Source: DASSUW01 sp963811895
GTDB taxonomy: Bacteria > Actinomycetota > Thermoleophilia > Solirubrobacterales > Solirubrobacteraceae
Assembly: GCA_963811895.1 (NCBI GenBank)
Contig: CAWETE010000015.1
Span: 258,038 to 322,037, forward strand
Reading direction: 5' to 3'
DNA length: 64,000 bases
The position numbers and the translations under genes are program-made. Of the stretch, positions 1-7,880 are shown one piece after another. Positions within the stretch are counted from its first letter, which is position 1. Each line of letters begins with the position of its first letter. The notes beneath the pieces are model-generated. The model made no database searches and was not told the DNA's origin. It saw nothing but the letters and a program-made list of their open reading frames with translations.

Positions 1-1801
1 GCGGCTCGTACGGGTCGTCGACGCCCGTCATGTTCCGCAGCGTCCCGGCGCGGGCGCGGCGGTAGAGCCCCTTCGGGTCGCGCTGCTCGCAGACCTCCAG
101 CGGCGTGTCGACGTAGATCTCCACGAACGGCAGCCCGTCCTCCTCGTGGCGGCGCCGGACGCGCTCGCGGTGCTCGGCGTAGGGCGAGACGAGCGCCACG
201 ATGGCGACGATGCCGGCGTCGGCCAGCATGCGCGCCGCCTCGCCGGCCCGGCGCGAGTTCTCGGCGCGCGAGCCGGCGTCGAAGCCGAGGTCGCCGGACA
301 GGCCGTGCCGCAGGTTGTCGCCGTCGATCAGGTACGCGCCGTGCCCGCCGCCGACCAGCCGCGCCTCGAGCGCGGCGGCGATCGCCGACTTGCCCGACGA
401 GGGCAGTCCCGTCAGCCAGACGGTGGCGCCGGTCTGGCCGAGCGCCGCCCAGCGGTCCTCGCGCGTGGCCTCGCCGCGCTCCCAGACCACGTTGGGGCTG
501 CGCTCGCCGTCGGGGATCGTCTCGCAGATCATCCCGGCGGCCACGGTGGCGTTGGTCGCCTCGTCGATCAGGATGAAGCTGCCGGTGGCGCGGCTGTCGG
601 CGTAGGGATCGACGGCCAGCGGCGCGGCCGTGCGCAGCGTGACGCGGCCGATGTCGTTGAGCTCGAGCGTCCCGGGGTCGCTCTCCGTGCGCAGGCTCTC
701 GATCTCGACGCGGTGCTCGATGCGGGTCAGCTCGGCGCGCGTGGTCCGCGTGGTGTGCTTGATGAGGTAGCGGGCCGACGGCCGCGCCGGGGCGTCGTCG
801 AGCCAGCAGAGGTCGGCCCGCACGTCGCGCGCGACCTGCGCCGGCGCGTCGGCCGCGCACAGCAGGTCGCCGCGGGAGACGTCGAGGTCGTCCTCCAGCA
901 GCACCGTGACCGACATCGGCGGGAACGCCTCCTCGACCGGTCCGTCGAAGGTGTCGATGCGGGCGATCCGCGTGCGGGCGCCCTGCGGCTGGACGACCAC
1001 CTCGTCGCCGGCGCGCAGCACGCCTCCGGCCACCTGGCCGGCGTGGCCGCGGTAGTCGTGGTGGGCCTCGTCGTGCGGGCGCACGACCCACTGGACCGGC
1101 AGGCGGGCGCTGTCGAAGACCTGGCGGTCGGCGGCGACGTCGACCTTCTCGAGATACTCGAGCAGCGGCGGCCCGTCGTACCAGGGCGCCGCGTCCGACC
1201 GCTCGACGACGTTGTCGCCGTTGAGCGCCGAGATCGGGATCGCCGCGATGTCGGGCAGCCCGACGCGGCGGCCGAAGTCCGCGATGTCGCCGGCGATGGC
1301 TCCGAACTCGAGCTCGTCCCAGTCGACGAGGTCCATCTTGTTGACGGCGGCCACCAGGTGTGGCACGCCGAGCAGCGAGGCGATGAACGCGTGCCGCTTG
1401 GACTGCTCGACGACGCCGTGGCGGGCGTCGATCAGCACGATCGCGACGTCGGCGGTGCTCGCTCCGGTGACCATGTTGCGCGTGTAGCGGACGTGCCCCG
1501 GCGTGTCGGCGAGGATGAACGAGCGCCTCGCGGTGGCGAAGAAGCGGTAGGCGACGTCGATCGTGATGCCCTGCTCGCGCTCGGCCCGCAGGCCGTCGGT
1601 GAGCAGCGCGAAGTCGAGCCGCCCGTCGCCGCGCTCGCGGCTGGTCAGCTCGACCGCGTCGAGCTGGTCGTCGAGGATCGAGCGCGTGTCGTGCAGCAGG
1701 CGGCCGATCAGCGTGCTCTTGCCGTCGTCGACCGATCCCGCGGTGGCTACGCGCAGGAGCTCGGGCGGCGCGGCCAGCGGATCCTCAGAAATATCCCTCA
1801 C
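1..1801 (-). CDS. cysNC: Bifunctional sulfate adenylyltransferase large subunit / APS kinase (CysNC), 3' end cut off
   Basis: The protein couples GTP hydrolysis to ATP sulfurylase (with CysD), making APS, and then phosphorylates APS to PAPS. Reading the minus strand shows an EF-Tu-like GTPase: G1 GSVDDGKST at about residues 22-30, DTPGH near 98-102 and NKMD near 152. A beta-barrel region follows, then a C-terminal APS kinase with P-loop GLPSSGKS near residue 465. The start is taken as the GTG at 1801. It is preceded by GGAGG nine bases upstream and overlaps the cysD stop by 17 bp, so the two are translationally coupled. About 600 codons are present; family members are usually some 20-40 residues longer, so the C-terminus lies beyond the window edge. 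Confidence 0.93.
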   Translation of the reverse strand, partial: MRDISEDPLAAPPELLRVATAGSVDDGKSTLIGRLLHDTRSILDDQLDAVELTSRERGDGRLDFALLTDGLRAEREQGITIDVAYRFFATARRSFILADTPGHVRYTRNMVTGASTADVAIVLIDARHGVVEQSKRHAFIASLLGVPHLVAAVNKMDLVDWDELEFGAIAGDIADFGRRVGLPDIAAIPISALNGDNVVERSDAAPWYDGPPLLEYLEKVDVAADRQVFDSARLPVQWVVRPHDEAHHDYRGHAGQVAGGVLRAGDEVVVQPQGARTRIARIDTFDGPVEEAFPPMSVTVLLEDDLDVSRGDLLCAADAPAQVARDVRADLCWLDDAPARPSARYLIKHTTRTTRAELTRIEHRVEIESLRTESDPGTLELNDIGRVTLRTAAPLAVDPYADSRATGSFILIDEATNATVAAGMICETIPDGERSPNVVWERGEATREDRWAALGQTGATVWLTGLPSSGKSAIAAALEARLVGGGHGAYLIDGDNLRHGLSGDLGFDAGSRAENSRRAGEAARMLADAGIVAIVALVSPYAEHRERVRRRHEEDGLPFVEIYVDTPLEVCEQRDPKGLYRRARAGTLRNMTGVDDPYEP

Positions 1802-2690
1802 GCTTCCTGTCCTCCATCGCGGCGACGGACACGCGGTCGTCGGCGCGCGTCTCGCCGCGCTCGGTCACGCGCGTGGTGGCGATCTCGCGCACGACGTCCT
1901 CGAGCGTCCCGGCCTCGCTGCGCACGGCGCCGGTGACCGCCATGTCGCCGACCGTGCGGTAGCGGACGCTGGCCACGAACGGCGTCTCGTGCTCGTGCCG
2001 CGGCACGTGCTCGGAGTCGGCGAGGAGCATGCCGTCGCGCTCGATCACGCTGCGCTCGTGGGCGTAGTAGATCGACGGCACCTCGAGCCGCTCGGCGTGG
2101 ATGTAGCGCCAGACGTCGAGCTCGGTCCAGTTGCTGAGCGGGAACACGCGCACGTGCTCGCTGCTGCGGACGCGGCCGTTGTAGAGGTTCCAGAGCTCGG
2201 GGCGCTGGCCCTTGGGGTCCCACTGGCCGAGGTCGTCGCGGAAGGAGAACACGCGCTCCTTGGCGCGGGCGCGCTCCTCGTCGCGGCGGGCGCCGCCGAG
2301 CGCTGCGTCGAAGCGGTGGGCGGCGATCGCGTCGAGCAGCGTGGTGGTCTGGAGCCGGTTGCGCGAGGCGCCGACGCCGGTCTCGTCCTTCGCGCGGCCC
2401 TGGTCGATGGACTCCTGGACCGACGCGACGATCAGCCGCTCACCGAGCTCCCGGACGCGCCGGTCGCGGAACTCCAGCACCTCGGGGAAGTTGTGCCCGG
2501 TGTCGACGTGCATGACCGGGAAGGGGAAGCGCGCGGGCCGGAACGCCTTCTCTGCCAGGCGCAGGAGGACGATCGAGTCCTTGCCGCCGGAGAACATCAG
2601 GACGGGCCGCTCGAACTCGGCCGCGACCTCGCGCATCACGAAGACGGCCTCGGCCTCGAGCAGGCGCAGATACGAGAGCTCGCGGGTCAT
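1785..2690 (-). CDS. cysD: Sulfate adenylyltransferase subunit 2 (CysD)
   Basis: This is the catalytic small subunit of ATP sulfurylase (ATP + sulfate to APS + PPi), working as a heterodimer with the CysN part of the next gene. The 301-aa protein has the PP-loop SGGKDS at residues 34-39, the HVDTGHNFPE strand and the conserved C-terminal EDRKREGYF. Its length is normal for the family. The ATG start lies directly against a 17-bp palindrome that contains a TAAGTT hexamer 8 nt upstream, so the mRNA is probably leaderless and controlled by a repressor. cysH lies 44 bp upstream on the same strand, so cysH, cysD and cysNC form one assimilation cluster. Confidence 0.95.
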   Translation of the reverse strand: MTRELSYLRLLEAEAVFVMREVAAEFERPVLMFSGGKDSIVLLRLAEKAFRPARFPFPVMHVDTGHNFPEVLEFRDRRVRELGERLIVASVQESIDQGRAKDETGVGASRNRLQTTTLLDAIAAHRFDAALGGARRDEERARAKERVFSFRDDLGQWDPKGQRPELWNLYNGRVRSSEHVRVFPLSNWTELDVWRYIHAERLEVPSIYYAHERSVIERDGMLLADSEHVPRHEHETPFVASVRYRTVGDMAVTGAVRSEAGTLEDVVREIATTRVTERGETRADDRVSVAAMEDRKREGYF

Positions 2691-2707
2691 GGGTAACTAA
2701 CTTACCC
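2691..2707. promoter_or_regulatory. Palindromic operator overlapping the cysD -10 box
   Basis: GGGTAACTAACTTACCC is an inverted repeat with 6-bp arms (GGGTAA/TTACCC) and a 5-bp centre. It touches the cysD start codon and includes TAAGTT (2699-2704, minus strand), which fits a -10 box for a leaderless transcript. A protein bound here would block transcription of cysD-cysNC. The cognate regulator is not identified. Confidence 0.5.
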
Positions 2708-2734
2708 AACTCGATCGGCTTTATGGAGATTACT

Positions 2735-3400
2735 TCAGCCGTGCAGTCCGCACTCGCTCTTGGCGGACCCGGTCCAGCGGCCCTCGCGCCCCTCGCCCGG
2801 CTGGGTGCAGTGGGTGCAGCCGATCGAGGAATAGCCGCGGTCGTGCAGCGGGTTGTAGGGGACGTCGTGCTCGGCGATGTAGCGCCAGACGTCCTCCTCG
2901 GTCCAGTCGGCCAGCGGGTTGGCCTTCCAGCGCTCGTGCTTGCGGTCCCAGGCCAGCTTGGGCGTGCGGGCGCGCAGCGGCGACTGCTCGCGGCGGACGC
3001 CCGAGACCCAGGCGTCGACGTCGGCCAGCGCCTCGTCGAGCGGATCGACCTTGCGCAGCCGGCAGCACTCGTCGGGGTCGCGCTCCCACAGGCGGTCGCC
3101 GTGGGTGGCGGCCTGGCGGCCCAGGCTCGGTCCCTGGTGGACCTCGATGCTGATCCCGTACCGCTCCTCGACGCGCTGCCACGTCTCGTAGGTCTCGGGG
3201 AAGAGGACGTGGGTGTCCAGCGTGAAGATGCGCGCGTCGGGGGCGATCTTCAGCAGCAGGTCGAGGACGACCGACGCCTCCTTCTGGAACGAACACGCGA
3301 CCGCAAGACGGGGGTGGAAGCGCTCGACCATGTACGCGAGCACCCCGCTCGCGTCCAGGCCCTCGAGGTCCGGAGTCACCCGCGTCGCCGCAACAGCCAT
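2735..3400 (-). CDS. cysH: Adenylylsulfate (APS) reductase, CysH family, [4Fe-4S] type
   Basis: The enzyme reduces APS to sulfite using thioredoxin in assimilatory sulfate reduction. The 221-aa protein has the PAPS-reductase fold signature ACSFQKEASVV. The cysteines that ligate a [4Fe-4S] cluster in APS reductases are present (CC at 112-113, CTHC at 195-198), as is the catalytic Cys217 in the C-terminal ECGLHG motif. The cluster cysteines indicate APS rather than PAPS as substrate, which is notable because the neighbouring cysNC also carries an APS kinase domain. No sulfite reductase gene is visible nearby. The start at 3400 is supported by a TACATT hexamer six bases upstream. Confidence 0.93.
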   Translation of the reverse strand: MAVAATRVTPDLEGLDASGVLAYMVERFHPRLAVACSFQKEASVVLDLLLKIAPDARIFTLDTHVLFPETYETWQRVEERYGISIEVHQGPSLGRQAATHGDRLWERDPDECCRLRKVDPLDEALADVDAWVSGVRREQSPLRARTPKLAWDRKHERWKANPLADWTEEDVWRYIAEHDVPYNPLHDRGYSSIGCTHCTQPGEGREGRWTGSAKSECGLHG

Positions 3401-3406
3401 CGACCA

Positions 3407-3412
3407 AATGTA
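3407..3412 (-). promoter_or_regulatory. Putative -10 box for leaderless cysH mRNA
   Basis: TACATT lies 6 nt upstream of the cysH ATG on the minus strand and no Shine-Dalgarno is seen. This matches the recurrent TANNNT pattern in the window. Confidence 0.45.
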
Positions 3413-3437
3413 CTAAACCCGATCGCAGTTACGGCAA

Positions 3438-3509
3438 TAAGGGGGGTCTGACCCCTCTGTGCTGCTACAGACGCGATCTGTACTACCACAGTGGGGTCAG
3501 ACCCCCTTA
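3438..3509. repeat. Imperfect inverted-repeat element with GGGGTCTGACCCC ends (copy 1)
   Basis: Two arms of about 32 nt flank the 7-nt loop ACGCGAT (3471-3477). The left arm begins TAAGGGGGGTCTGACCCC and the right arm ends GGGGTCAGACCCCCTTA. Inside each arm is a CTGT...ACAG segment. The element lies between divergently transcribed cysH and an HtrA-like gene, and a second copy lies near 33.77 kb. Structure and dispersed position resemble REP/MITE-like elements that spread with the help of REP-associated tyrosine transposases. No such transposase is in this window. Confidence 0.7.
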
Positions 3510-3514
3510 CTCGC

Positions 3515-3520
3515 TAGCAT
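3515..3520 (+). promoter_or_regulatory. Putative -10 box for leaderless protease mRNA
   Basis: TAGCAT lies 7 nt upstream of the GTG start at 3528, directly downstream of the inverted-repeat element. It fits the TANNNT leaderless pattern. Confidence 0.45.
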
Positions 3521-3527
3521 TCTGCAA

Positions 3528-4481
3528 GTGACTGCGGTGGACGAGGAAGTCGAGGCGCTGGACGCCTATTCGCGGGTGGTGACGCGGGTGGCCGACACGC
3601 TCGGGCCCTCGGTCGCGAACCTGCGGATCTCGAACCGGCGGCGCTGGAACACCGGCGGCGGCAGCGGCGTGGTGATCACGCCCGACGGGTTCATGCTCAC
3701 CAGCGCGCACGTGGTCGGCGGGTCCGGGTCGCGGGTGCGGGCCTCGTTCGTCGACGGCAGCGATCTCGAGGCGCGGATCGTCGGCGCCGACCCGCTGTCC
3801 GACCTCGCGGTCCTGCGCGCCGAGTCGGCGCGCCTGCAGCCGGCGGAGCTTGGCGATGCGAGCACGCTGCGCGTGGGCCAGCTCGTGGTGGCGATCGGCA
3901 ACCCGCACGGCTACGCCGGCTCCGTGACGGCCGGCGTGGTCTCCGCGCTCGGCCGCTCGCTGCCCGCCCGCGCCGGCGGAGCGACGCGCATCATCGACGA
4001 CGTCATCCAGACCGACGCCGCGCTCAACCCCGGCAACTCGGGCGGCGCGCTGGTCGACGGTCGCGGCCGCGTGGTCGGCATCAACACCGCGGTGGCCGGG
4101 ATCGGGCTCGGCCTCGCGGTGCCGGTCAACACCGCCACCCGCCGGATCGTCTCCGCCCTGATGCGCGACGGCCGCGTCCGCCGCGCCTGGATCGGCATCG
4201 CCGGCGGCGCCCGCCCGCTGCCGCCGCGCGTCGCCGCGTCGCTGGGCCGCGACCGCGCGATCGAGGTCGTCGAGGTGATCGAGGGCTCGCCGGCCGCTCG
4301 CGCCGGACTGCGCGCCGAGGACCTGATCGTCGGCGTCGACGGCGCGCCGGTCCGCGGCGTCGACGACCTCCAGCGGGTGATGACCGAGGACCGGATCGGC
4401 ACCAGCTGCGCGCTCGACGTCGTGCGCGACGGCGTCAGCCGCACCGTCGCGCTCACACCGCGCGAGCTCGACACCGCCTAG
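3528..4481 (+). CDS. HtrA/DegP-like serine protease with PDZ domain, apparently cytosolic
   Basis: This is a trypsin-like S1C peptidase followed by one PDZ domain (about residues 218-310). The catalytic triad is visible: His61 in TSAHVV, Asp92 in LSDLAV and Ser171 in GNSGG. The start is set at the GTG at 3528. An in-frame ATG at 3459 lies inside the repeat element and would add unlikely sequence, whereas the GTG has a TAGCAT box 7 nt upstream. The 317-aa product has no signal peptide or membrane anchor, unlike most HtrA proteins. It probably acts on misfolded proteins inside the cell, though an undetected upstream anchor cannot be ruled out. A lipoprotein gene follows 78 bp downstream. Confidence 0.88.
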   Translation: MTAVDEEVEALDAYSRVVTRVADTLGPSVANLRISNRRRWNTGGGSGVVITPDGFMLTSAHVVGGSGSRVRASFVDGSDLEARIVGADPLSDLAVLRAESARLQPAELGDASTLRVGQLVVAIGNPHGYAGSVTAGVVSALGRSLPARAGGATRIIDDVIQTDAALNPGNSGGALVDGRGRVVGINTAVAGIGLGLAVPVNTATRRIVSALMRDGRVRRAWIGIAGGARPLPPRVAASLGRDRAIEVVEVIEGSPAARAGLRAEDLIVGVDGAPVRGVDDLQRVMTEDRIGTSCALDVVRDGVSRTVALTPRELDTA

Positions 4482-4545
4482 GGGTGCCCGACCGGCGGAC
4501 GCTCGACACGTTCTCCGCCGGTAGGGCGGGCCCCCGACATCGCCG

Positions 4546-4551
4546 TATCCT
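4546..4551 (+). promoter_or_regulatory. Putative -10 box for leaderless lipoprotein mRNA
   Basis: TATCCT lies 8 nt before the GTG at 4560. No Shine-Dalgarno is seen. Confidence 0.42.
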
Positions 4552-4559
4552 TCCGCGCC

Positions 4560-5486
4560 GTGCGCGCGTCTCTTCTCGCGATCCTGGTCCTGCTGGCGAT
4601 CGCCGGCTGCGGCGGGGACGATCCGCCGGAGACGGCCGCGCCGGCCGAGACGCCGACGCCGAACCCGACGATCGAGGCCGAGCCGTCCGAGCCGGGCAGC
4701 GCCGCCAACGCCTTCATCGGCTCGCTGGCCGTCGACCCCGCCGACGGCACGCTGATGATCGGCACCGGCCTCGGCCTGTTCCGCGCCGAGAAGGGAGCGA
4801 GCAAGGCCGAGCGGGTCACCGGCGAGCTCACCACGCCCGACGGCGCCGGCCCGGTGTCGAGCAACCTCGTCATCCGCTACGCCGGTCCGGGGGAGCTGCT
4901 CGGCTCCGGGCACCCCGAGGGCGGCGGCACCGCGCTGCCCGAGAACCTCGGGCTGATCCGCTCGGGAGACGCCGGCGACACGTGGGAGCCGGTCAGCCAG
5001 CTCGGCGAGAGCGACTTCCACATCCTGCAGGCGCGCGGCGACCACGTCGTGGCCGTGCGCGTGGACGAGACCGACATCCAGGTCAGCGGCGACGGCGGCG
5101 CCGGCTTCGAGTCCCGCACGCCGCCGGACATGCCGCTCGACGTCGCCTTCGACCCGAAGGATCCGCAGCGGATGGTGGTGGCCACGCAGCAGGGCACGTT
5201 CAACTCCGCCGACGAGGGCAACTCGTGGCGGCCGCGCGACCCGAACCCCACCGAGCAGCTCGCCTGGGCGAAGCCGGACGCGCTCTACCGAGCCGACACC
5301 GGCGGGCTGATCAAGGTGAGCGCCGACGGCGGCGCCACGTGGAAGGACCGCGGCACCGTCGGCCTCCCGGTCAACGAGCTGGCGGCCGACGAGGAGGGCA
5401 CGCTGTACGCCTCGGTGGCGGGTGGCGAGGTCCACCGCTCGACCGACGGCGGCGCCACCTGGAAGCGCCTGCTACGGCTGGAGTAG
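4560..5486 (+). CDS. Secreted lipoprotein with BNR/sialidase-like beta-propeller repeats
   Basis: The 308-aa product starts with a lipoprotein signal (hydrophobic LLAILVLLAIAGC, lipobox Cys near residue 18), then a Pro/Thr/Glu-rich linker. Repeated Asp-box-like motifs follow (SGDAGDTWEPV, SGDGGAGFES, SADGGATWKD, STDGGATWKR), as in BNR/VPS10-type propellers and photosystem-stability-factor-like proteins. It is expected to be anchored to the outer face of the cell membrane. The ligand is unknown. The 3' end overlaps the convergent lipoprotein gene by 15 bp. Confidence 0.75.
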   Translation: MRASLLAILVLLAIAGCGGDDPPETAAPAETPTPNPTIEAEPSEPGSAANAFIGSLAVDPADGTLMIGTGLGLFRAEKGASKAERVTGELTTPDGAGPVSSNLVIRYAGPGELLGSGHPEGGGTALPENLGLIRSGDAGDTWEPVSQLGESDFHILQARGDHVVAVRVDETDIQVSGDGGAGFESRTPPDMPLDVAFDPKDPQRMVVATQQGTFNSADEGNSWRPRDPNPTEQLAWAKPDALYRADTGGLIKVSADGGATWKDRGTVGLPVNELAADEEGTLYASVAGGEVHRSTDGGATWKRLLRLE

Positions 5487-5891
5487 CTCGTTCTGCGCGG
5501 ACTCGCGCCGCGCGCCGACCTCGATCGCGGCCGCCCGGATGTCGCTCGCGCTGGCGCTGAGCGTGTAGGTCCCCTCGGGCGGGTCGACCTTCAGCTGGGC
5601 GGTCGAGCGCGAGGCGATCTCCCGCGTCGAGCGCGTGATGCCGCCACTCGAGCCGCCGAGCTCGTCGGTCTCGAACGTGACGGTCTGGGGCGCGCCCGAC
5701 TGGTTGGAGATGATGAACACGACGGGCCCGGAGCCGAAGGTGACGGGGGAGACGCGCACGCGGTCGCCGTCGATCGCCGCGGTCACGTTGATCGGGGCCG
5801 GCGGCCGCGGCTTGTTCTGGTGGTCGGCCGTGTCGTCGCCGCCGCATCCCGCGAGCAGGACGAGGGCTACGACGGCGAACGTCAGGCGCAC
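5472..5891 (-). CDS. Small putative lipoprotein
   Basis: The 139-aa product begins VRLTFAVVALVLLAGCGG, a lipobox signal with the modified Cys near residue 16. A beta-rich domain of unknown family follows. The segment GPVVFIISNQSGAPQTVTFE resembles cupredoxin-like or immunoglobulin-like secreted domains, but no copper ligands are evident. The GTG at 5891 is chosen because TACATT lies six bases upstream. It converges with the BNR lipoprotein and overlaps it by 15 bp. The role is unknown. Confidence 0.6.
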   Translation of the reverse strand: MRLTFAVVALVLLAGCGGDDTADHQNKPRPPAPINVTAAIDGDRVRVSPVTFGSGPVVFIISNQSGAPQTVTFETDELGGSSGGITRSTREIASRSTAQLKVDPPEGTYTLSASASDIRAAAIEVGARRESAQNELLQP

Positions 5892-5897
5892 GCGGCG

Positions 5898-5903
5898 AAT
5901 GTA
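5898..5903 (-). promoter_or_regulatory. Putative -10 box for leaderless lipoprotein mRNA
   Basis: TACATT lies 6 nt upstream of the minus-strand GTG at 5891. Confidence 0.42.
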
Positions 5904-5955
5904 CTGCAAGCGCGCGTGCATGCCGTCCGGTTCGAGGCGTATGACACGCGGCCCG

Positions 5956-7608
5956 ATGTCAGAAGCCGCCCTCCTCGAAAGCCCGCTCGCCGGCGCGGAG
6001 TTCCTCGCCGTCGACACCGAGACCAACGGGCAGCCGAAGGAGCGCTGCGAGCTGACCGAGGTGGGCGCCGTGCTGGTCGGCGGCGGCGAGCTGCACGATC
6101 GCTGGAGCTCGCTGGTCGGCGTCTCCGAGCCGCTCGGCCGCGGCATCCAGCGCTTCACCGGGATCACGCAGGCGATGGTCGACGAGGCGCCGCCGCCCGA
6201 GCAGGTGCTGCCCGGTCTCGCGGAGCAGATGAAGGGCCGGATCCTCGTCGCCCACTCCGCGCGCTTCGACGTCGGCGTGCTCAAGCAGGCGTTCGAGCGC
6301 GCCGAGCTCGAGTGGCCCGACCCGCCGGTCATGTGCACCGTGGCGCTGGCGCGCCGGCTGGCGCCGTTGCAGCGCCGGCGCGGCCTGGCCTCGCTGGCCG
6401 ACGCGCTCGGGATCGAGGTCGAGCAGACCCATCGCGCGCTGCCCGACGCCGAGACCTGCGCGCGCGTCCTGTGCGCGCTGCTGCCGCGGCTGTGCGCCAA
6501 CGCGCGCACGGTGGGGGAGGCGCTGTCGCTGCTGCGCCCCCGCAAGGCGCCGAAGCCCAAGCCGGCGCGCACCACGCGCGGTCGCGACGACCGGCCGGAC
6601 CTCTCGGCCCTCCCCAAGGACCCGGGCGTCTACATCTTCCGCGACGCCGACGGCCGCCCGCTCTACGTCGGCAAGTCGATCTGCCTGCGCACGCGCGCGC
6701 GAGCGCACTTCACCACGCCCTCGACCTGGACCGGACAGGCCGAGCACGTCGACTACCAGCCGACCGAGTCCGAGCTCGGAGCGCTCGTGCTCGAGAACCG
6801 CCTGATCAAGGCGCTGAAGCCGCCCGGCAACACGCAGCTCAAGAAGGAGCCCGACGGCTACGTCTACCTGCGCTGCCGGCTGGACATCCCGTTCCCGATC
6901 CTCGAGGTCGCGCGCGAGCCCGCCGCCGGCCACGCGATCTGCGTCGGCCCCGTCCGCGGGCGCGCCGCCGCCGCGGAGCTGGTCGAGCAGCTCAACTCGC
7001 TGTTCGGGCTGCGCCACTGCGGCCGCGCGCTGCACACGCGCCCGCACCCGTCCGCCTACGGGCAGATGGGCCGCTGCCTGTCGCCCTGCCTCGGCGACCT
7101 CGACCCCAACCTCTACCGCGAGCGGCTCGACCGGGCGCTCGGCCTCTTCGAGGTCGACGGGGGAGCGGCGCTGCTCGCGCACGTCGAGGCGCAGATGCGC
7201 GAGGCGTCGGCCGCCCGGCACTACGAGCGCGCCGCCTGGCTGCGCCGCCGCGCCCGCCGGCTGGAGTCGCTGCTCGGCAAGCTCGGCGGCGTCCTGCGCG
7301 CCGCCCACGCCGGCTCGCGGCTCGTGCTCGCACCGCACCCGGCCGAGCCCGGCCGCGCCGACGCGTTCTGGATCGTCGCCGGGCGGATCGCCGACTGGGG
7401 CCCGCTGCCCGAGCCCGACGAGCTCGTCGCCCGCACGAGCGTCGCGCTCGCGCGCACTCCTAACGGCGCGTGGCTCCCCGCGGACGAGCTCGACGAGATG
7501 CGGCTCGTCGGCTCGTGGCTGGCCTTCCACGAGGACGCGCCGGTGGTCGAGCTCGACGAGACGCCGGACGAAGGGACGCTGTCGACGCTGGTGAAGACGC
7601 TCGGTTAG
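5956..7608 (+). CDS. DnaQ-like DEDD exonuclease fused to a GIY-YIG (UvrC-like) nuclease domain
   Basis: The N-terminal DEDDh 3'-5' exonuclease shows Asp20/Glu22 (AVDTET), Asp105 and His159/Asp164 (HRALPDAE). A basic Pro/Lys linker (195-215) leads to a GIY-YIG domain from about residue 219 (PGVYIF...LYVGKS). A UvrB/UvrC-motif-like helix lies near 405-440 (AARHYERAAWLRRRARRLE). The 550-aa architecture matches the mycobacterial Rv2191 family, presumed to work in DNA repair; its exact role is not established. The start is taken at ATG 5956; ATG 5941 is an in-frame alternative. The stop overlaps the convergent gene by 4 bp. Confidence 0.87.
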   Translation: MSEAALLESPLAGAEFLAVDTETNGQPKERCELTEVGAVLVGGGELHDRWSSLVGVSEPLGRGIQRFTGITQAMVDEAPPPEQVLPGLAEQMKGRILVAHSARFDVGVLKQAFERAELEWPDPPVMCTVALARRLAPLQRRRGLASLADALGIEVEQTHRALPDAETCARVLCALLPRLCANARTVGEALSLLRPRKAPKPKPARTTRGRDDRPDLSALPKDPGVYIFRDADGRPLYVGKSICLRTRARAHFTTPSTWTGQAEHVDYQPTESELGALVLENRLIKALKPPGNTQLKKEPDGYVYLRCRLDIPFPILEVAREPAAGHAICVGPVRGRAAAAELVEQLNSLFGLRHCGRALHTRPHPSAYGQMGRCLSPCLGDLDPNLYRERLDRALGLFEVDGGAALLAHVEAQMREASAARHYERAAWLRRRARRLESLLGKLGGVLRAAHAGSRLVLAPHPAEPGRADAFWIVAGRIADWGPLPEPDELVARTSVALARTPNGAWLPADELDEMRLVGSWLAFHEDAPVVELDETPDEGTLSTLVKTLG

Positions 7609-7880
7609 GCGGCGTCGTCGTCGGGCTGCTTCGCGGCGGTGGCCATCAGCACGGCGCCCTGGAGGTCGCGCAGCTCGGCCACGCGGTCCTCGAGCTCGGC
7701 TTCGACGCCCTCGGGCGCGGCCCCGGCGGCCGCGAGGTCCTGGGCCAGCATGGCGAGCGCGCGCTCGACGTCCTGCTGGGCCGCCAGCAGCCGCTGGATG
7801 TGGTCCCGCACGGCGGGATCGGTGACGTCGAGCCGCTCGGTCGCGAGCCCGACGAGCTTGGTCGTCAGCGCTGCCCTCAC
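7605..7880 (-). CDS. Small conserved hypothetical protein
   Basis: A 91-aa, mostly helical acidic protein (VRAALTTKLVGLATERLDV...ELEDRVAELRDLQGAVLMATAAKQPDDDAA) of unknown function. It begins with GTG at 7880, overlapping the TGA of the upstream USP-like gene as GTGA, so the pair is translationally coupled. The longer open frame to 8120 runs antiparallel inside that gene and is rejected. It ends in a 4-bp convergent overlap (TTAG) with the exonuclease gene. Confidence 0.55.
   Translation of the reverse strand: MRAALTTKLVGLATERLDVTDPAVRDHIQRLLAAQQDVERALAMLAQDLAAAGAAPEGVEAELEDRVAELRDLQGAVLMATAAKQPDDDAA

Noticed and set aside
146..1936. Long plus-strand open frame (596 codons)
   Set aside because: It is antisense to cysNC, has no recognisable domain and an Arg/Ala/Val-rich composition typical of high-GC shadow frames.
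3438..3509. Classical Rho-independent terminator
   Set aside because: Copy 1 lies in a divergent promoter region with no T tract after the stem, so termination is not its obvious function there.
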